A stretch of DNA of 64,000 bases, taken from Planctomycetota bacterium (GTDB taxonomy: Bacteria; Planctomycetota; Phycisphaerae; UBA1845). Each line of letters starts with the position of its first letter. Position 1 is the stretch's first letter. Below are positions 37,236 to 46,188 of this stretch, piece by piece. The DNA lies in the NCBI GenBank assembly GCA_016200265.1, contig JACQFE010000045.1, positions 1 through 64,000 of the forward strand, read 5' to 3'. Made by a program: the position numbers and the translations under genes. The notes beneath the pieces were generated by a model that saw only the letters and a program-made list of their open reading frames with translations, had not been told where the DNA came from and ran no database searches.

Positions 37236-37940
37236 TCAATGATCGCCGCTCGGTGGAGTCGCTCCTTCAGTGGGTGGTGCCGCTTCCGGAGGTGGCGGCG
37301 GCGGAGCGGGCTGGACCGCAACCCGCGTGAATGTTTCATCAAGCGATGCAAGCCGATCGCGGGCAATTCGCTGCAACGGCGGTAAGCCGGCGAAATCCGC
37401 ACCTTCGGCCACTTGTTTGAGCAGATCGCGGGATCTTTCCTTATGCGACGCATCACCATCAATACTGAACGCGTTTTCTTCGACCGTGGCAAGCCCCGTG
37501 ATCGCCGTCCCCAACGCCATCGTATTTCTCGGAAATCGCTCGCGCATCATCGTAAACGTTTGGCGAGCCTTGTCGTTCAACTCCTTATTCGACGGCATGG
37601 GCTCACTCGCCGCAAGTCGCAATGCTTCTCGTCCGGCGTCCAGCAGGCAAGCCATGGCAAACGTATCGTCCGGGGCCTGCGAAATGAGATGTTCGAGGGT
37701 GTTCAGTGATTTCTTGCCGACGTCCGGCGGATCAAATTTCAATTCCGACCGGTCACGCCAAAGTTGCGCCACCGACGCCGCATGAGATCGAATCCCAAAC
37801 GATACCGCCGCGAACACCACGATCACCAACAGAAGCACAAGGCTGATCTGCTTGCCATTGCGGTCGATGTAGTCGCGGGCCGACTCCAACGCCACCGCAA
37901 AATCATTTTCCTTTAATTCGTGTCTACGATCAGCCTTCAT
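37236..37940 (-). CDS. Single-pass membrane protein with TPR-like helical domain
   Basis: It has a 30-residue charged N-terminus, one membrane helix (ISLVLLLVIVVFAAVSFGI), then ~150 residues of helical repeats like the YfgM-type C-terminal domain. It ends in a Pro/Glu-rich tail (PAPPPPPPEAAPP). It lies 10 bp before the DUF4091 lipoprotein, so the two are probably co-transcribed. By analogy with YfgM it could help folding of secreted proteins, but the similarity is structural rather than motif-based. Confidence 0.72.
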   Translation of the reverse strand: MKADRRHELKENDFAVALESARDYIDRNGKQISLVLLLVIVVFAAVSFGIRSHAASVAQLWRDRSELKFDPPDVGKKSLNTLEHLISQAPDDTFAMACLLDAGREALRLAASEPMPSNKELNDKARQTFTMMRERFPRNTMALGTAITGLATVEENAFSIDGDASHKERSRDLLKQVAEGADFAGLPPLQRIARDRLASLDETFTRVAVQPAPPPPPPEAAPPTEGATPPSGDH

Positions 37941-38360
37941 TGCTTTCTTTACGTCCCAAAATTCTCAGAGCAATTCACTGTCAACCGTGGCGTCAACCCT
38001 CGTGGGTGACGCGGTGTTTCGGCATCAGGCACAAGGCCCGACGCTACAGTTGAGTGTTAGGTGCTCAAACGGTATCCGGGCCGCAGCGTCAGGATATAAA
38101 CCCGAACCGTAGTCCCGCAGCTTAAGCCTGCCCCGCAACGCCGTCAAATGGCACTTTCGCCCCGACTTCTTCAGTTGCATGCGCCCGCCAAACGAGTGCG
38201 CCTGCCGAGTTGAGACCGCCTCCGCCCAATGCTATACTCCACTTGATTCGGAAGCCCGCCCGCCTTATCTGCTTCATCGTGACTCCGACGGCGACCAGTG
38301 GAATGTCGATCTGGAGCGATTCGGACACGGTGATCATTTGAACTCTGGGAGTATTGCAGC
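37941..38360. other. Divergent intergenic region
   Basis: These 420 bp lie between divergent genes. A promoter for the rightward gene is annotated separately. No further ORF or hairpin is convincing. Confidence 0.5.
38210..38238 (+). promoter_or_regulatory. Predicted sigma-70 promoter
   Basis: TTGAGA (38210-38215) and TATACT (38233-38238) are 17 bp apart and lie ~120 bp before the ATG of the downstream hypothetical gene on the same strand. Confidence 0.5.
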
Positions 38361-38933
38361 ATGAAGCCGAGATTTTTGATCCTCCTTGCGGTAGCCATCG
38401 GTATGGCCGTTTACTTCGCCAACAAGAAGAACAGCCCGCCGCAGAAGCAGGAAAACGAACTCACGATGATCTCGGAAGATCCAGATGCCCAGCCCAACGG
38501 ACCGCAGGGCGGCGGACGACTTCTCTATGAATATCCACCACCTCCCGGTGAAGAACTCAAGGAAAAAGCCAAGTTCGATGTTCGCGTCGAAGTGGACGGT
38601 AGCGGAAAGAAAAACCGGCTCTACCTCTTTGTGAGCGAGCAACACGGATACTACGTCGAAACCTTGGAAATCACCGCATGGAGAAAAGGACCCAAAGTCA
38701 CCGGCCCCGAAGATTCTCCGCTCGCCCCCCACATCTACAAAAATCTCTACATCAAGGCCAATGAAACTCTCCGCACCTGCATGGAAATCGTCCCCGCCGA
38801 GCTGCGCCACGTCCACGGCAACATCGGCACATCCGCGGATTGGGAGGCCGAAGTGACTCGCTGTGGCCGTGCACGCGACAAGAACCCCAACCCCCTCCCC
38901 CCCACCTCCGGCGACATGGGCCTCTGCGATTAG
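38361..38933 (+). CDS. Hypothetical secreted or membrane-anchored protein
   Basis: This 190-residue protein starts with a hydrophobic anchor (FLILLAVAIGMAVYFA) and a basic NKK segment. Pro/Glu/Gly-rich residues follow, then a compact beta-rich domain (FDVRVEVDG, LYLFVSEQHGYYVETLEI, IYKNLYIKANETLRTCMEIVPAEL). Two Cys near the end could form a disulfide. I do not recognise the family. A promoter lies upstream. The neighbours are a divergent TPR protein and an intergenic repeat island, so context gives no function. Confidence 0.7.
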   Translation: MKPRFLILLAVAIGMAVYFANKKNSPPQKQENELTMISEDPDAQPNGPQGGGRLLYEYPPPPGEELKEKAKFDVRVEVDGSGKKNRLYLFVSEQHGYYVETLEITAWRKGPKVTGPEDSPLAPHIYKNLYIKANETLRTCMEIVPAELRHVHGNIGTSADWEAEVTRCGRARDKNPNPLPPTSGDMGLCD

Positions 38934-38959
38934 CAACCTCTACGCGCGCCGACAAGTCG

Positions 38960-39171
38960 TTCGAATTCCAATTGAAGCTCGTGCAAGAAAGTCATATTAC
39001 CTCCGCCCTTGATAAGGGGGGATTAAGGGGCGTCGCGAACCAAACTTGGGTTGTAAACGGTATCATTCGAATTCCAATTGATTCTCGTGCGAGCATTTCG
39101 AGTTGCCTCCCGCATTAGCAAGCGGGGATTAAGTGGGGTCGCGTACCGACCTTGGCTTGTATTTGGTATCA
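38960..39171. repeat. Tandem direct repeat, two 106-bp units
   Basis: Unit 1 (38960-39065) and unit 2 (39066-39171) both begin TTCGAATTCCAATTGA and end TTGG or ACGG followed by TATCA. In the middle both contain a GGGGATTAAG core and GTCGCG. They are head to tail with no gap and diverge moderately. They lie just downstream of the hypothetical gene's stop. Confidence 0.75.
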
Positions 39172-39261
39172 CTCGTCTCTCAGAGGACAGCAATCCTCCC
39201 GGCGAGCCGCGCCCTTCGTCGTGATCCGAACCCCAAAGTGGCGAGCGAGGGGTTGCCTTCC

Positions 39262-39401
39262 CGAACCGCCTCATTCATAGGGCGGGTTTTTTTTCCGAGC
39301 CGCCTCGTTCACGAGGCGCGCCCCCGTAACGCTCGTGCGAGAGTCCCTTCTCGTACACCTCGTGCAGTTTCCGAGCCGCCTCGTTCACGAGGCGCGCCCC
39401 C
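39262..39401. repeat. Array of three palindromic GCC-TCGTTCACGA-GGC elements
   Basis: Copies at 39295-39325 and 39371-39401 are identical (CCGAGCCGCCTCGTTCACG then AGGCGCGCCCCC), each able to form a GCCTCGT/ACGAGGC hairpin. A degenerate copy (CCGAACCGCCTCATTCAT then AGGGCGGG) at 39261-39286 is followed by a T-run. A fourth relative sits at 41616-41645. They behave like a REP-type palindrome family. Confidence 0.7.
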
Positions 39402-39469
39402 ATGCTGGTGCGAGAATCCTTTCTCGCACGCACTTTCTCGCGGAATCCCATCCGCCGTATGCCCGGGTG

Positions 39470-39610
39470 CCCCAGCCCTTGGGCTGGGGGACTGACAATG
39501 GAACTCGTGCGTAAATCCCTTCTCGCACAAACGCGTTTCGACTTTTCGACTTTTCGATTTTTCGACTTTTCGACGTTTAGTAGGCGGGTGCCCCAGCCCT
39601 TGGGCTGGGG
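39470..39610. repeat. Two copies of a perfect 20-bp hairpin with T-rich spacer
   Basis: CCCCAGCCCTTGGGCTGGGG occurs at 39470-39489 and 39591-39610, each flanked by the same GGGTG and GACT sequences. Between and after them are runs of CGACTTTT/CGATTTTT octamers (about 39537-39574 and 39633-39660). The whole stretch is non-coding. Confidence 0.75.
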
Positions 39611-39661
39611 GACTCACATTGGCATTCGTGCGTCTCGACTTTTCGATTTTTCGACTTTTCC

Positions 39662-39904
39662 CTACGGGCAACTCGTCGGCGCGGAGTACGGATACGGTAG
39701 TCCCTTGAACGCATCGACGCCTGCGGCAACGTCGCGAATGTCGATCCGCTTGTCCGGCGTTTCCGGGACAAGGTCGCACACCACGAGCGGCAGCGCCGTC
39801 GGAAGTTCCTTGAAGCAATCAACCAACGCAGGGATGTCACGGATACCAGCCACCTCGCTCCCGTCCGATCCATCCTCTATGGATAAGAAGCGAATTTTGC
39901 AGCG
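39662..39904 (-). pseudogene. Orphan dockerin-type C-terminal fragment
   Basis: The ~80-codon frame ends in two dockerin-like half-repeats (IRDIPALVDCFKELPTALPL and IDIRDVAAGVDAFKGLPYPY), clearly related to the tail inside the next gene (ISDIAAIVDNFKNVPTAPPL). Upstream the frame hits a stop within a few codons and there is no signal peptide or start. It looks like the last part of a secreted protein gene whose body was lost. Confidence 0.65.
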
Positions 39905-39939
39905 TTAAATAACTAGCAATCGGAAATTCGCGTTAGGCA

Positions 39940-41511
39940 TCAGGTATGCGGCACTTGCGTGTTTGTGGCGAAAATCGAGAAGTTCGTGGGAGTCACCACG
40001 AAATTGCAAATCGTCCCAGATCCAGTTTCAGTGAAATACGCCCGATACTCGCCAAGAACTGTTCCGAAGCGAACCTGGAAGAAGCCGCCGAAGCCGAGGA
40101 AATTTCCGTTCACAGGCCAGGAGCCGATCTGATATTCGGTACCAGTCGCGACGTAGATGATGGACATTCGATTCGGGTCGAAGTGGACGATTTCGTTGTC
40201 GACGTCGCGAACGTCCTGGGTGGAGAAGCCTGACACAGAATCAGTGAACGTCGCGATGGTGTGCTCGATGCAGCCGGGAATTTGCGTGTGAAGGCAAGCA
40301 TTGCTGCTGCACACATCGGCCGTGCATGAATGTCCGTCATCGCAGTCGGCGTCCAAATTGCAACAGTCAGGGATGGAAGTATTCGAGCATGTGTTGTTAT
40401 CCTCGCAAGCGTCTGTTGTGCATGCGTTGGCGTCGTCGCAATCGGCATTATTGAGACACTCGACGCATGCCGCAGGTCCGGGGAACGGATACGGTAGCGC
40501 CTTGAACGCATCGACGGCGTCGGCAACGTCGGATATGTTCACGATTCCATCGGGTGTAGCCGGGCCGAGATCGCACCGCTCAAGCGGCGGCGCGGTGGGA
40601 ACGTTTTTGAAATTGTCCACGATGGCGGCGATATCGCTGATGTTTACGAGACCGATCGTTGGAACTACGTCGGCCCAATCCATCATTGTTGCCGATGCCG
40701 GGGCAGACATACCCATGACACTTTCGGTTCGCACCACATAGGTCGTTGACGGAACAATGTTCTCATCGGCGAGGATGATCGTCCCCCACTGTGTCGGAGT
40801 GAGTGACACAGGATTGCCAACCAAACGTGCGATGCCATTGTCGAATGCCACGTATTTCGACATGCACGAGTGTTCCAGCGACGTGATTGCGATCGAGAAT
40901 GGAACGCCTGGATCCATGCCGCTGAGTTCAATCTGAAGATACCGGCAACCCAGCACCGTCACGCTCGGCGCGATCGGACATGAATTCGGAACGCACGTGC
41001 CGTCGATGATCCATCGTTCGCTTAAGCAGTCGGCCTGCAATACGACGCTGCACGCCGTCGTCGCAGGGTCCATGCAGCACGCGCCCAACTCACAGTCATC
41101 AGGCACACCATTGTGATTCGAGTCCGAACATGTTGGACAGAGCGGCGGCACTTCGCATTCGTCGGGCACATTGTTTCCATTGCAGTCACGCGAGGTACCT
41201 TGAGCGATGTCACAGATGTCAGAGGTTCCGTTTGAGTTGCAGTCCACAAAGTCCCCGAGCGGGCACGAACCAAGGGCTTCGTTGGCGCACTGCGCATCCC
41301 ATAGCGTGTCGCAGCAAAACGTATCGCGGATCGGCGGGTTACAGACAGTTTCGCAGCAACAAAGGTCGTTGCAGCCGGGTCCATTGTGTCCGCTAAAACA
41401 ATCCCCAGTTCCACCAATGCAGGATGGAAAAGTTTGGGCTATCGCGGGGCTTATGCTGACAAAGCTTAGAATCCAAACACAAATTGAGACGCATAAAGCT
41501 CCGCGACGCAT
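39940..41511 (-). CDS. Secreted Cys-rich protein with internal dockerin-like domain
   Basis: It has 523 aa with a clear signal peptide (MRRGALCVSICVWILSFVS, cleavage near AIAQ). The N-terminal ~150 residues are Cys-rich, with a CDIAQGTSRDCNGNNVPDECE-like calcium-loop repeat. Dockerin-like half-repeats (GLVNISDIAAIVDNFKN and GIVNISDVADAVDAFKALPYPF) follow, then more CDDANACTTDAC/CDDGHSCTADVC repeats and a beta-rich C-terminus. ATG at 41511 follows GGAGGAA; the longer frame adds 20 codons without a ribosome site. These proteins probably act at the cell surface; the partner is unknown. Confidence 0.85.
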   Translation of the reverse strand: MRRGALCVSICVWILSFVSISPAIAQTFPSCIGGTGDCFSGHNGPGCNDLCCCETVCNPPIRDTFCCDTLWDAQCANEALGSCPLGDFVDCNSNGTSDICDIAQGTSRDCNGNNVPDECEVPPLCPTCSDSNHNGVPDDCELGACCMDPATTACSVVLQADCLSERWIIDGTCVPNSCPIAPSVTVLGCRYLQIELSGMDPGVPFSIAITSLEHSCMSKYVAFDNGIARLVGNPVSLTPTQWGTIILADENIVPSTTYVVRTESVMGMSAPASATMMDWADVVPTIGLVNISDIAAIVDNFKNVPTAPPLERCDLGPATPDGIVNISDVADAVDAFKALPYPFPGPAACVECLNNADCDDANACTTDACEDNNTCSNTSIPDCCNLDADCDDGHSCTADVCSSNACLHTQIPGCIEHTIATFTDSVSGFSTQDVRDVDNEIVHFDPNRMSIIYVATGTEYQIGSWPVNGNFLGFGGFFQVRFGTVLGEYRAYFTETGSGTICNFVVTPTNFSIFATNTQVPHT

Positions 41512-42107
41512 AGCAGCTTCCTCCAGTCCAAAACTACTGGAATTGTGAGACATACAGTTTACCGATCGCATCCTGCCGATTCAATCGCTTGCGCGGCGAA
41601 AATTCCGACTTGTTACGAGCCGTCCCGTTCACGGGGCGGGCTCCAGAGCTACAACCGCCCCTTGGGGTGTACCTGACGCACTTTTCTTTCACTCGTGCGA
41701 GATTCCCATTCTCAGGGATTGACTTCCCCCACTCCGCGCCCTAAGTTTGGATTATGGTAGGTACGCCGCAATCGCAATCCTCGGTTTCCAATTCGCCGCC
41801 CTTTCAATCTTCATACTTCGCTCTCCCGTCTTTCACCATTCGCACATCAATTTTCCCAATTCCCTGCTTCATTTCGCACTCTTCGAACCTTCAAACATTT
41901 CGCGCCCCGCGTCAGCGGAAGTGCCATGCCGCGACACTCGCGAAAAAATACTTTTCCAAACGAACCCATCTGAAAGTCTCGCTTTACGCCATCATCGTGT
42001 TCTCTGTGCACTTTGTGGTGAAATCTCTGCGAAAATCTGCGCAATCTGCGGATTCTGTCCCACCGGTCTTTTGGTTTCGACTTCTCGACTTGTCGACGTT
42101 TCGCCGT
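41512..42107. other. Intergenic region with one palindromic repeat copy
   Basis: These ~600 bp lie between the dockerin protein start and the nuoB stop. A copy of the GAGCC-CCCGTTCACGGG-GGCTC palindrome lies at 41616-41645. A long rightward ORF begins here but runs antisense through the nuo genes and is not coding. No promoter is convincing. Confidence 0.5.
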
Positions 42108-42626
42108 TTACGCGAGGACCGCTTCTTTGGCCTTCGTCATCAGCGTCTTGGCGCGGGTTTGGTGCTTGATCTTGTCCTGCAGGCGCATGAGGCCTTCGAG
42201 GAGTGCTTCGGGACGCGGCGGGCAGCCGGGGATGTAAATGTCCACGGGCACGACAAGATCGACGCCCTTGACCACGTGGTAGCCGTGCTTGAAGTAGGGT
42301 CCGCCGCCGACGGTGCAGGCGCCCATTGCCATCACGTACTTCGGCTCGGGCATCTGGTTGTAGAGTCTCTTAAGGCGCGAAGCCATTTTGTACGTCACTG
42401 TGCCGGCGACAATCATCAGATCGGCCTGTCGCGGCGTGGCTCGAAACGCCCCCGCGCCGAAGCGGTCGATATCGAAACGCGACGCGCCGACGGCCATCAT
42501 CTCGATCGCGCAGCACGCCAATCCAAAAGTCAAAGGCCAAATGCTGCTCGACCGACCCCAGTTGATGGCCCAATCCAGCGAGGTGACAATCAAACCTTCT
42601 TCAAATCTGTTTTCGATCCAGCTCAT
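42108..42626 (-). CDS. nuoB: NADH-quinone oxidoreductase subunit B
   Basis: NuoB holds the N2 [4Fe-4S] cluster that passes electrons to quinone in complex I. The ligand motifs are present: LACCAIEMM, the Cys in [12 protein letters not shown] and [10 protein letters not shown]. At 172 aa it has the usual length. The start [11 protein letters not shown] is typical for the family. It is the last of four same-strand complex I genes here; the other subunits are not in the window. Confidence 0.95.
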   Translation of the reverse strand: MSWIENRFEEGLIVTSLDWAINWGRSSSIWPLTFGLACCAIEMMAVGASRFDIDRFGAGAFRATPRQADLMIVAGTVTYKMASRLKRLYNQMPEPKYVMAMGACTVGGGPYFKHGYHVVKGVDLVVPVDIYIPGCPPRPEALLEGLMRLQDKIKHQTRAKTLMTKAKEAVLA

Positions 42627-42713
42627 ACAAGAGGCCTTGCAAGACTAAAGGTCGAAATTCAAAGTTCAAAATTCGAAAAGCCGCTCAGCGAAGCCGACCT
42701 TTCGCCGCATCCG

Positions 42714-43016
42714 CTATCCCTTCTTACGCATCCTCGTCCGTCGAAGTTTACCATTCATGCTGGCCTCCGGCTCAATGGAGGTAATCTGAATGAGTTGAAC
42801 AATCATCCACTCTTTGGCGATGGTCTCCGATTTTGCCGGAGTCAGCATGGGCTTCGATCGCTCGATCTTTGCCAATCCGATCAGAAGAGTTCGCTCGGCG
42901 ACCACAACTTGATCGGGGTGACGCACAACAATACTGCGACCGTCGGCCATCCCAATCTTGATCGGAACAAATGGCTGCCGTCGAAACAACTCTCGAAGTT
43001 CGCCCGGTCGCATCAT
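42714..43016 (-). CDS. Small protein between nuoA and nuoB
   Basis: The 100-residue protein starts MMRPGELRELFRRQPFVPI and has VVVAERTLLIGLAKIERS, ending in a basic tail (RRTRMRKKG). Its ATG overlaps the nuoA stop (ATGA), so it is translated with complex I genes. The pattern looks like short proteins with a PxRxxxxDGR-type beta-barrel common in planctomycetes, but I cannot give it a function. It is not a known complex I subunit. Confidence 0.7.
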   Translation of the reverse strand: MMRPGELRELFRRQPFVPIKIGMADGRSIVVRHPDQVVVAERTLLIGLAKIERSKPMLTPAKSETIAKEWMIVQLIQITSIEPEASMNGKLRRTRMRKKG

Positions 43017-43462
43017 GGCGCGGTCTTTGCTCCCGCCGCCCCTTCCGCATCCGCTCGAGTCTGCGACGCACTGCTACGGACCCAGCTCAAATATCCCGAC
43101 TTCCATTCATACAAGAACGGAACCGCAATCAACATGAAGAAAACGAAAAACGCCCAGAACGCGGGCGCGCCCATTTGCTTGAACACCACCGCCCAAGGCC
43201 AAAGCAGTGCGATTTCCACATCGAACACAATGAAAATCAATGCGACCGTGTAGAAACGCAGATCGAATTGCACCCAGCTTTCGCCGATGGCCGGCTCGCC
43301 ACACTCATACGCAGTTGACTTCTCCGGATGCGGAAGCGCAGGACGAGCGAACTTGCCGATCATCAGTCCGGCGAACACCATTCCGAAACCGGCCACCGTA
43401 AACAAAAGCATGCCCACGACCAGTTCAATGTTCGTATTCGCGTGAGCTTGTCCGAGTATCAT
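43013..43462 (-). CDS. nuoA: NADH-quinone oxidoreductase subunit A
   Basis: NuoA is a small membrane subunit of complex I. Three helices are visible, and the family signature YECGEPAIGESWVQFDLRFY is exact, followed by ALIFIVFDVEIALLWPW. The C-terminus is extended by ~25 residues rich in Ala (SQTRADAEGAAGA). ATG at 43462 is chosen; the only longer option is a TTG four codons upstream. Confidence 0.94.
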   Translation of the reverse strand: MILGQAHANTNIELVVGMLLFTVAGFGMVFAGLMIGKFARPALPHPEKSTAYECGEPAIGESWVQFDLRFYTVALIFIVFDVEIALLWPWAVVFKQMGAPAFWAFFVFFMLIAVPFLYEWKSGYLSWVRSSASQTRADAEGAAGAKTAP

Positions 43463-43512
43463 TTGAGTGTCCAAATGCGCCCTTCAATCGGCGATCCGAA
43501 ATCGACAATTCG

Positions 43513-44166
43513 CTACGCTTCCGGCGCGACGGCCTTTGCCATTTCCTCGCGCCTTCGATTCACATCGCTCGTCAATTGATCGCGCGAGTGCTTGTATTGC
43601 TCCCACTCCGCCTTTCGTTGCTGAGCCCATGCCGGCGGTTTTTCGCTTTGCATCCAGAGCGGCTGCGGGGTTTGCAAGCCTTCCTTCGCCAGGTCCGTGA
43701 ATTCCACGATCATGTCGTCGCGCGTGTAGCCGGACATGTCGTGCAGATTACCCATGTGGATGCACTCAGTCGGACACGGGTCGACGCACAAGGCACAGAA
43801 CATGCACTTGGCGTAGTCGATCGCATATCGCGTCATCAGGCCGCCCGTGGCGATGCCGGTATTCTTGTCAACCTTCCGCGGTCCGGTTTTTTCGATGTAA
43901 ATGCAATCCACCGGGCAGGCTTTTGCGCACATGTCGCAAGCAATGCACTTCTCGATCTCGAAGAAATGGAAGCCACGGTATCGCGGCTGCAACGCCGGGG
44001 CGACATCAGGATATTGCAGCGTAATCGTCTTCGCGAAGCAGTACTTCAGCGAAATCCTCATGCCCACGAGGATCGTATGCACAGTCTTCCAGATGTCGCG
44101 AAAATAGGCGCGAACAGGCCCACGAGACGCTCCTGCTGCGACAAAATTACCATTGGCAGAATTCAT
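43513..44166 (-). CDS. nuoI: NADH-quinone oxidoreductase subunit I
   Basis: Two ferredoxin-type [4Fe-4S] motifs are present, CIACDMCAKACPVDCI and CMFCALCVDPCPTECI, in a ~217-aa protein of NuoI type. The N-terminus KYCFAKTITLQYPD and PRYRGFHFFEIEKCI fit the family. The C-terminal ~60 residues form a charged helical extension not found in compact NuoI. It stands first in this group, upstream of nuoA, which differs from the common A-to-N order. Confidence 0.93.
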   Translation of the reverse strand: MNSANGNFVAAGASRGPVRAYFRDIWKTVHTILVGMRISLKYCFAKTITLQYPDVAPALQPRYRGFHFFEIEKCIACDMCAKACPVDCIYIEKTGPRKVDKNTGIATGGLMTRYAIDYAKCMFCALCVDPCPTECIHMGNLHDMSGYTRDDMIVEFTDLAKEGLQTPQPLWMQSEKPPAWAQQRKAEWEQYKHSRDQLTSDVNRRREEMAKAVAPEA

Positions 44167-44262
44167 GTCGGTTGCTCGAAAAACAACGAAACCTCAAGCC
44201 TTGATATGCGATTCTATGCTTCGCCACGAGTGGCCGCAAATACTTGTCGTCAATGAATGCGG

Positions 44263-44724
44263 TCAGGACTGCTTGTCACGATTCATAGAATCCGGATTTG
44301 GCGCTGAACGCTGTTGATTTGATGAAGAATCTTCGGGGCGATGCAACGCGATCCGTTTATCCGCGCTGGTACCAAGGATGAATCCCGCGATCGCGCCGAA
44401 GAGAATGAGCACTTGCGTTCCATCGGCTTTTCCGAGCAAGGACAGGCTGGCCGTCGCAACGACGATCGTAATTACCGTGAAAAATCGCAGTGTATCGCGT
44501 TCGCCGACCGGGCTCGCCCCGCCGCGGCGCGTCGCAGCCACGAGGAACCAAACAAGGGCCGCAAGGATTACACCCGCCAAGCCTGCGACGCTTATCCAGA
44601 ATTCCGGCGACTTCGGCCAGGAATCCGTGGTGCTCACAGGTGCGGAATTCGTTGGATCAGTCGGACCAGCGGCGAGCATCCACGCGGTTGCCATCAAGAC
44701 TTTGTTGACAAGAATCAGAGTCAT
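44263..44724 (-). CDS. Hypothetical membrane protein
   Basis: Four hydrophobic stretches are visible: residues 1-20 (signal or anchor, VNKVLMATAWMLAAG), FWISVAGLAGVILAALVWFLV, FFTVITIVVATASLSLLG and VLILFGAIAGFILGTSA. The C-terminus is polar. It lies 96 bp before nuoI on the same strand. ATG at 44724 is one choice; a GTG at 44769 extends it by 15 codons. No family recognised. Confidence 0.6.
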   Translation of the reverse strand: MTLILVNKVLMATAWMLAAGPTDPTNSAPVSTTDSWPKSPEFWISVAGLAGVILAALVWFLVAATRRGGASPVGERDTLRFFTVITIVVATASLSLLGKADGTQVLILFGAIAGFILGTSADKRIALHRPEDSSSNQQRSAPNPDSMNRDKQS

Positions 44725-44878
44725 AACAGTCCAGTTAGATTCAGCGTCGAAAATCCGACGGTACTCCACCTTAGCGATTGGTTAACGATAGTTCCAGAAA
44801 AAGTTGCGGCCGCAAGGATTCACGCCCCCTTTGTTTAGTTTTCGGACGCTGACGATCTTTTCGCAGGTTACAATTTGT

Positions 44879-46153
44879 TCAATGGGCGTGACTAGCGGCC
44901 CCAAGCAAATGAAGTCTCAACATGTTCAACACATTCTTGCAGGCACGATCGCGAGTCTCTTCGCGGCCAAGGTGATCGCCGAGGAGGACTTTTCGAACCT
45001 GGACATCGGTTTTGTCCGCCAGCCCAATATAGACAAGACCGATTGGCTTTTCCGGTGAACCGCCATCCGGGCCAGCAATTCCGGTCATGGAAATGGCGAG
45101 GTCGGAGTTTGCGTGTGTTCGACAGCCTGCCACCATCTCTCTCGCGGATTCCTCGCTGACTGCCCCATGCGTCGCGAGCGTTTGCTCGGAAACGCCGAGC
45201 AATTCCATCTTGGCTTCGTTAGAATAGGTCACGTATCCGCGCAGAAAGTATCGGCTGCTGCCGGGCACGTCGGTCAGGCACTTTGCAATGAGTCCGCCAG
45301 TGCAAGATTCCGCGGTGGAGACCGTTTTTCGTTGTGCGAATAACAGATTTGCCACGGCGAGTTGGAGAGTATCTTCGCCTTCGCCAAAGACGACCTCGCC
45401 CAATCGTCGGCGCACGTCGCGAATATCGTGATCGAGCAGCGCCTGGGCTTCTTCTGCGCTCGTTCCATGAGAGACGATCCTCACACTTAGCACTGCGTGA
45501 GATGCAGTCGTTCCCACCGAAGGATTCCGCCCCCGCGCCATCAAATCGGAGAGTCTTTCACCCAGTACGGCCTCGCTGATTCCCATGCACAACAGGCGCG
45601 CGTGAATCATTGTGCCGCCACCAGAGCGGCCGCAAATGATCGGCGCGATATGCTCCTCGAACATCGGTTTCATCTCGCCGGGCACGCCCGGCAAGGCGAA
45701 CGCATGAACGCTGCCGGACTCATAGCCGATGCCCGGGGCCGTCCCATGCTCATTTCGCAGCACGCGACAACCGCGCGGAATCAACATTTGTCGCCGATTG
45801 GATTCCGGCATGGCGCGATGAAGTCGTTCAAAGAATTTCGTGACTTGGCGCCCGGCCTCGGAACTCACTTCAAGGCATGAACCGATCGCCTCCGCAAACG
45901 CTTCGCGCGTGACGTCATCGGCCGTGGGCCCAAGACCGCCGGTGATAATGACGAGCTCGGACTGTGCAAGGGCCCGCTTGATCGATTGGCTGATCCTTAC
46001 AATGTTGTCACCGACCGTGATATGTTCGTGAACGACGATGCCGTCGGACAAGAGCCGCATGGAGAGCCAGGCCGAATTCGTGTCGACACACTGACCCGTG
46101 ACAAGTTCATCGCCGCAACTGATGATCGTAGCGTTCACGCCTCCAGGCTCCAT
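44879..46153 (-). CDS. cinA: CinA-type protein: MoCF-like domain plus nicotinamide-nucleotide amidase
   Basis: Residues 1-170 form a molybdopterin-binding-like (MoCF) domain (ATIISCGDELVTGQCVDTNS, ITGGLGPTADDVTREAFA), which in this family acts as an ADP-ribose/NMN-linked pyrophosphatase. The C-terminal ~160 residues form a PncC amidase (STAESCTGGLIAKCLTDVPG, TGIAGPDGGSPEKPIGLVYI), which recycles NMN. At ~424 aa it is a full two-domain protein. ATG at 46153 fits the family's start; a TTG 12 codons upstream is less likely. It is divergent from the ATP-grasp gene, only 35 bp away. Confidence 0.93.
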   Translation of the reverse strand: MEPGGVNATIISCGDELVTGQCVDTNSAWLSMRLLSDGIVVHEHITVGDNIVRISQSIKRALAQSELVIITGGLGPTADDVTREAFAEAIGSCLEVSSEAGRQVTKFFERLHRAMPESNRRQMLIPRGCRVLRNEHGTAPGIGYESGSVHAFALPGVPGEMKPMFEEHIAPIICGRSGGGTMIHARLLCMGISEAVLGERLSDLMARGRNPSVGTTASHAVLSVRIVSHGTSAEEAQALLDHDIRDVRRRLGEVVFGEGEDTLQLAVANLLFAQRKTVSTAESCTGGLIAKCLTDVPGSSRYFLRGYVTYSNEAKMELLGVSEQTLATHGAVSEESAREMVAGCRTHANSDLAISMTGIAGPDGGSPEKPIGLVYIGLADKTDVQVRKVLLGDHLGREETRDRACKNVLNMLRLHLLGAASHAH

Positions 46154-46188
46154 GCGAAACCGCCGGCTTTCCGATATATTACAACACA

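Noticed and set aside
39537-39660. CGACTTTT octamer runs considered as a CRISPR array
   Set aside because: There are no constant-length spacers or repeat units of CRISPR size, and no cas genes; it is simple-sequence repetition.
41754-43253. A 499-codon plus-strand frame
   Set aside because: It runs antisense through nuoB, the small orf and nuoA, whose protein sequences are unmistakable; the plus-strand product has no recognisable fold.
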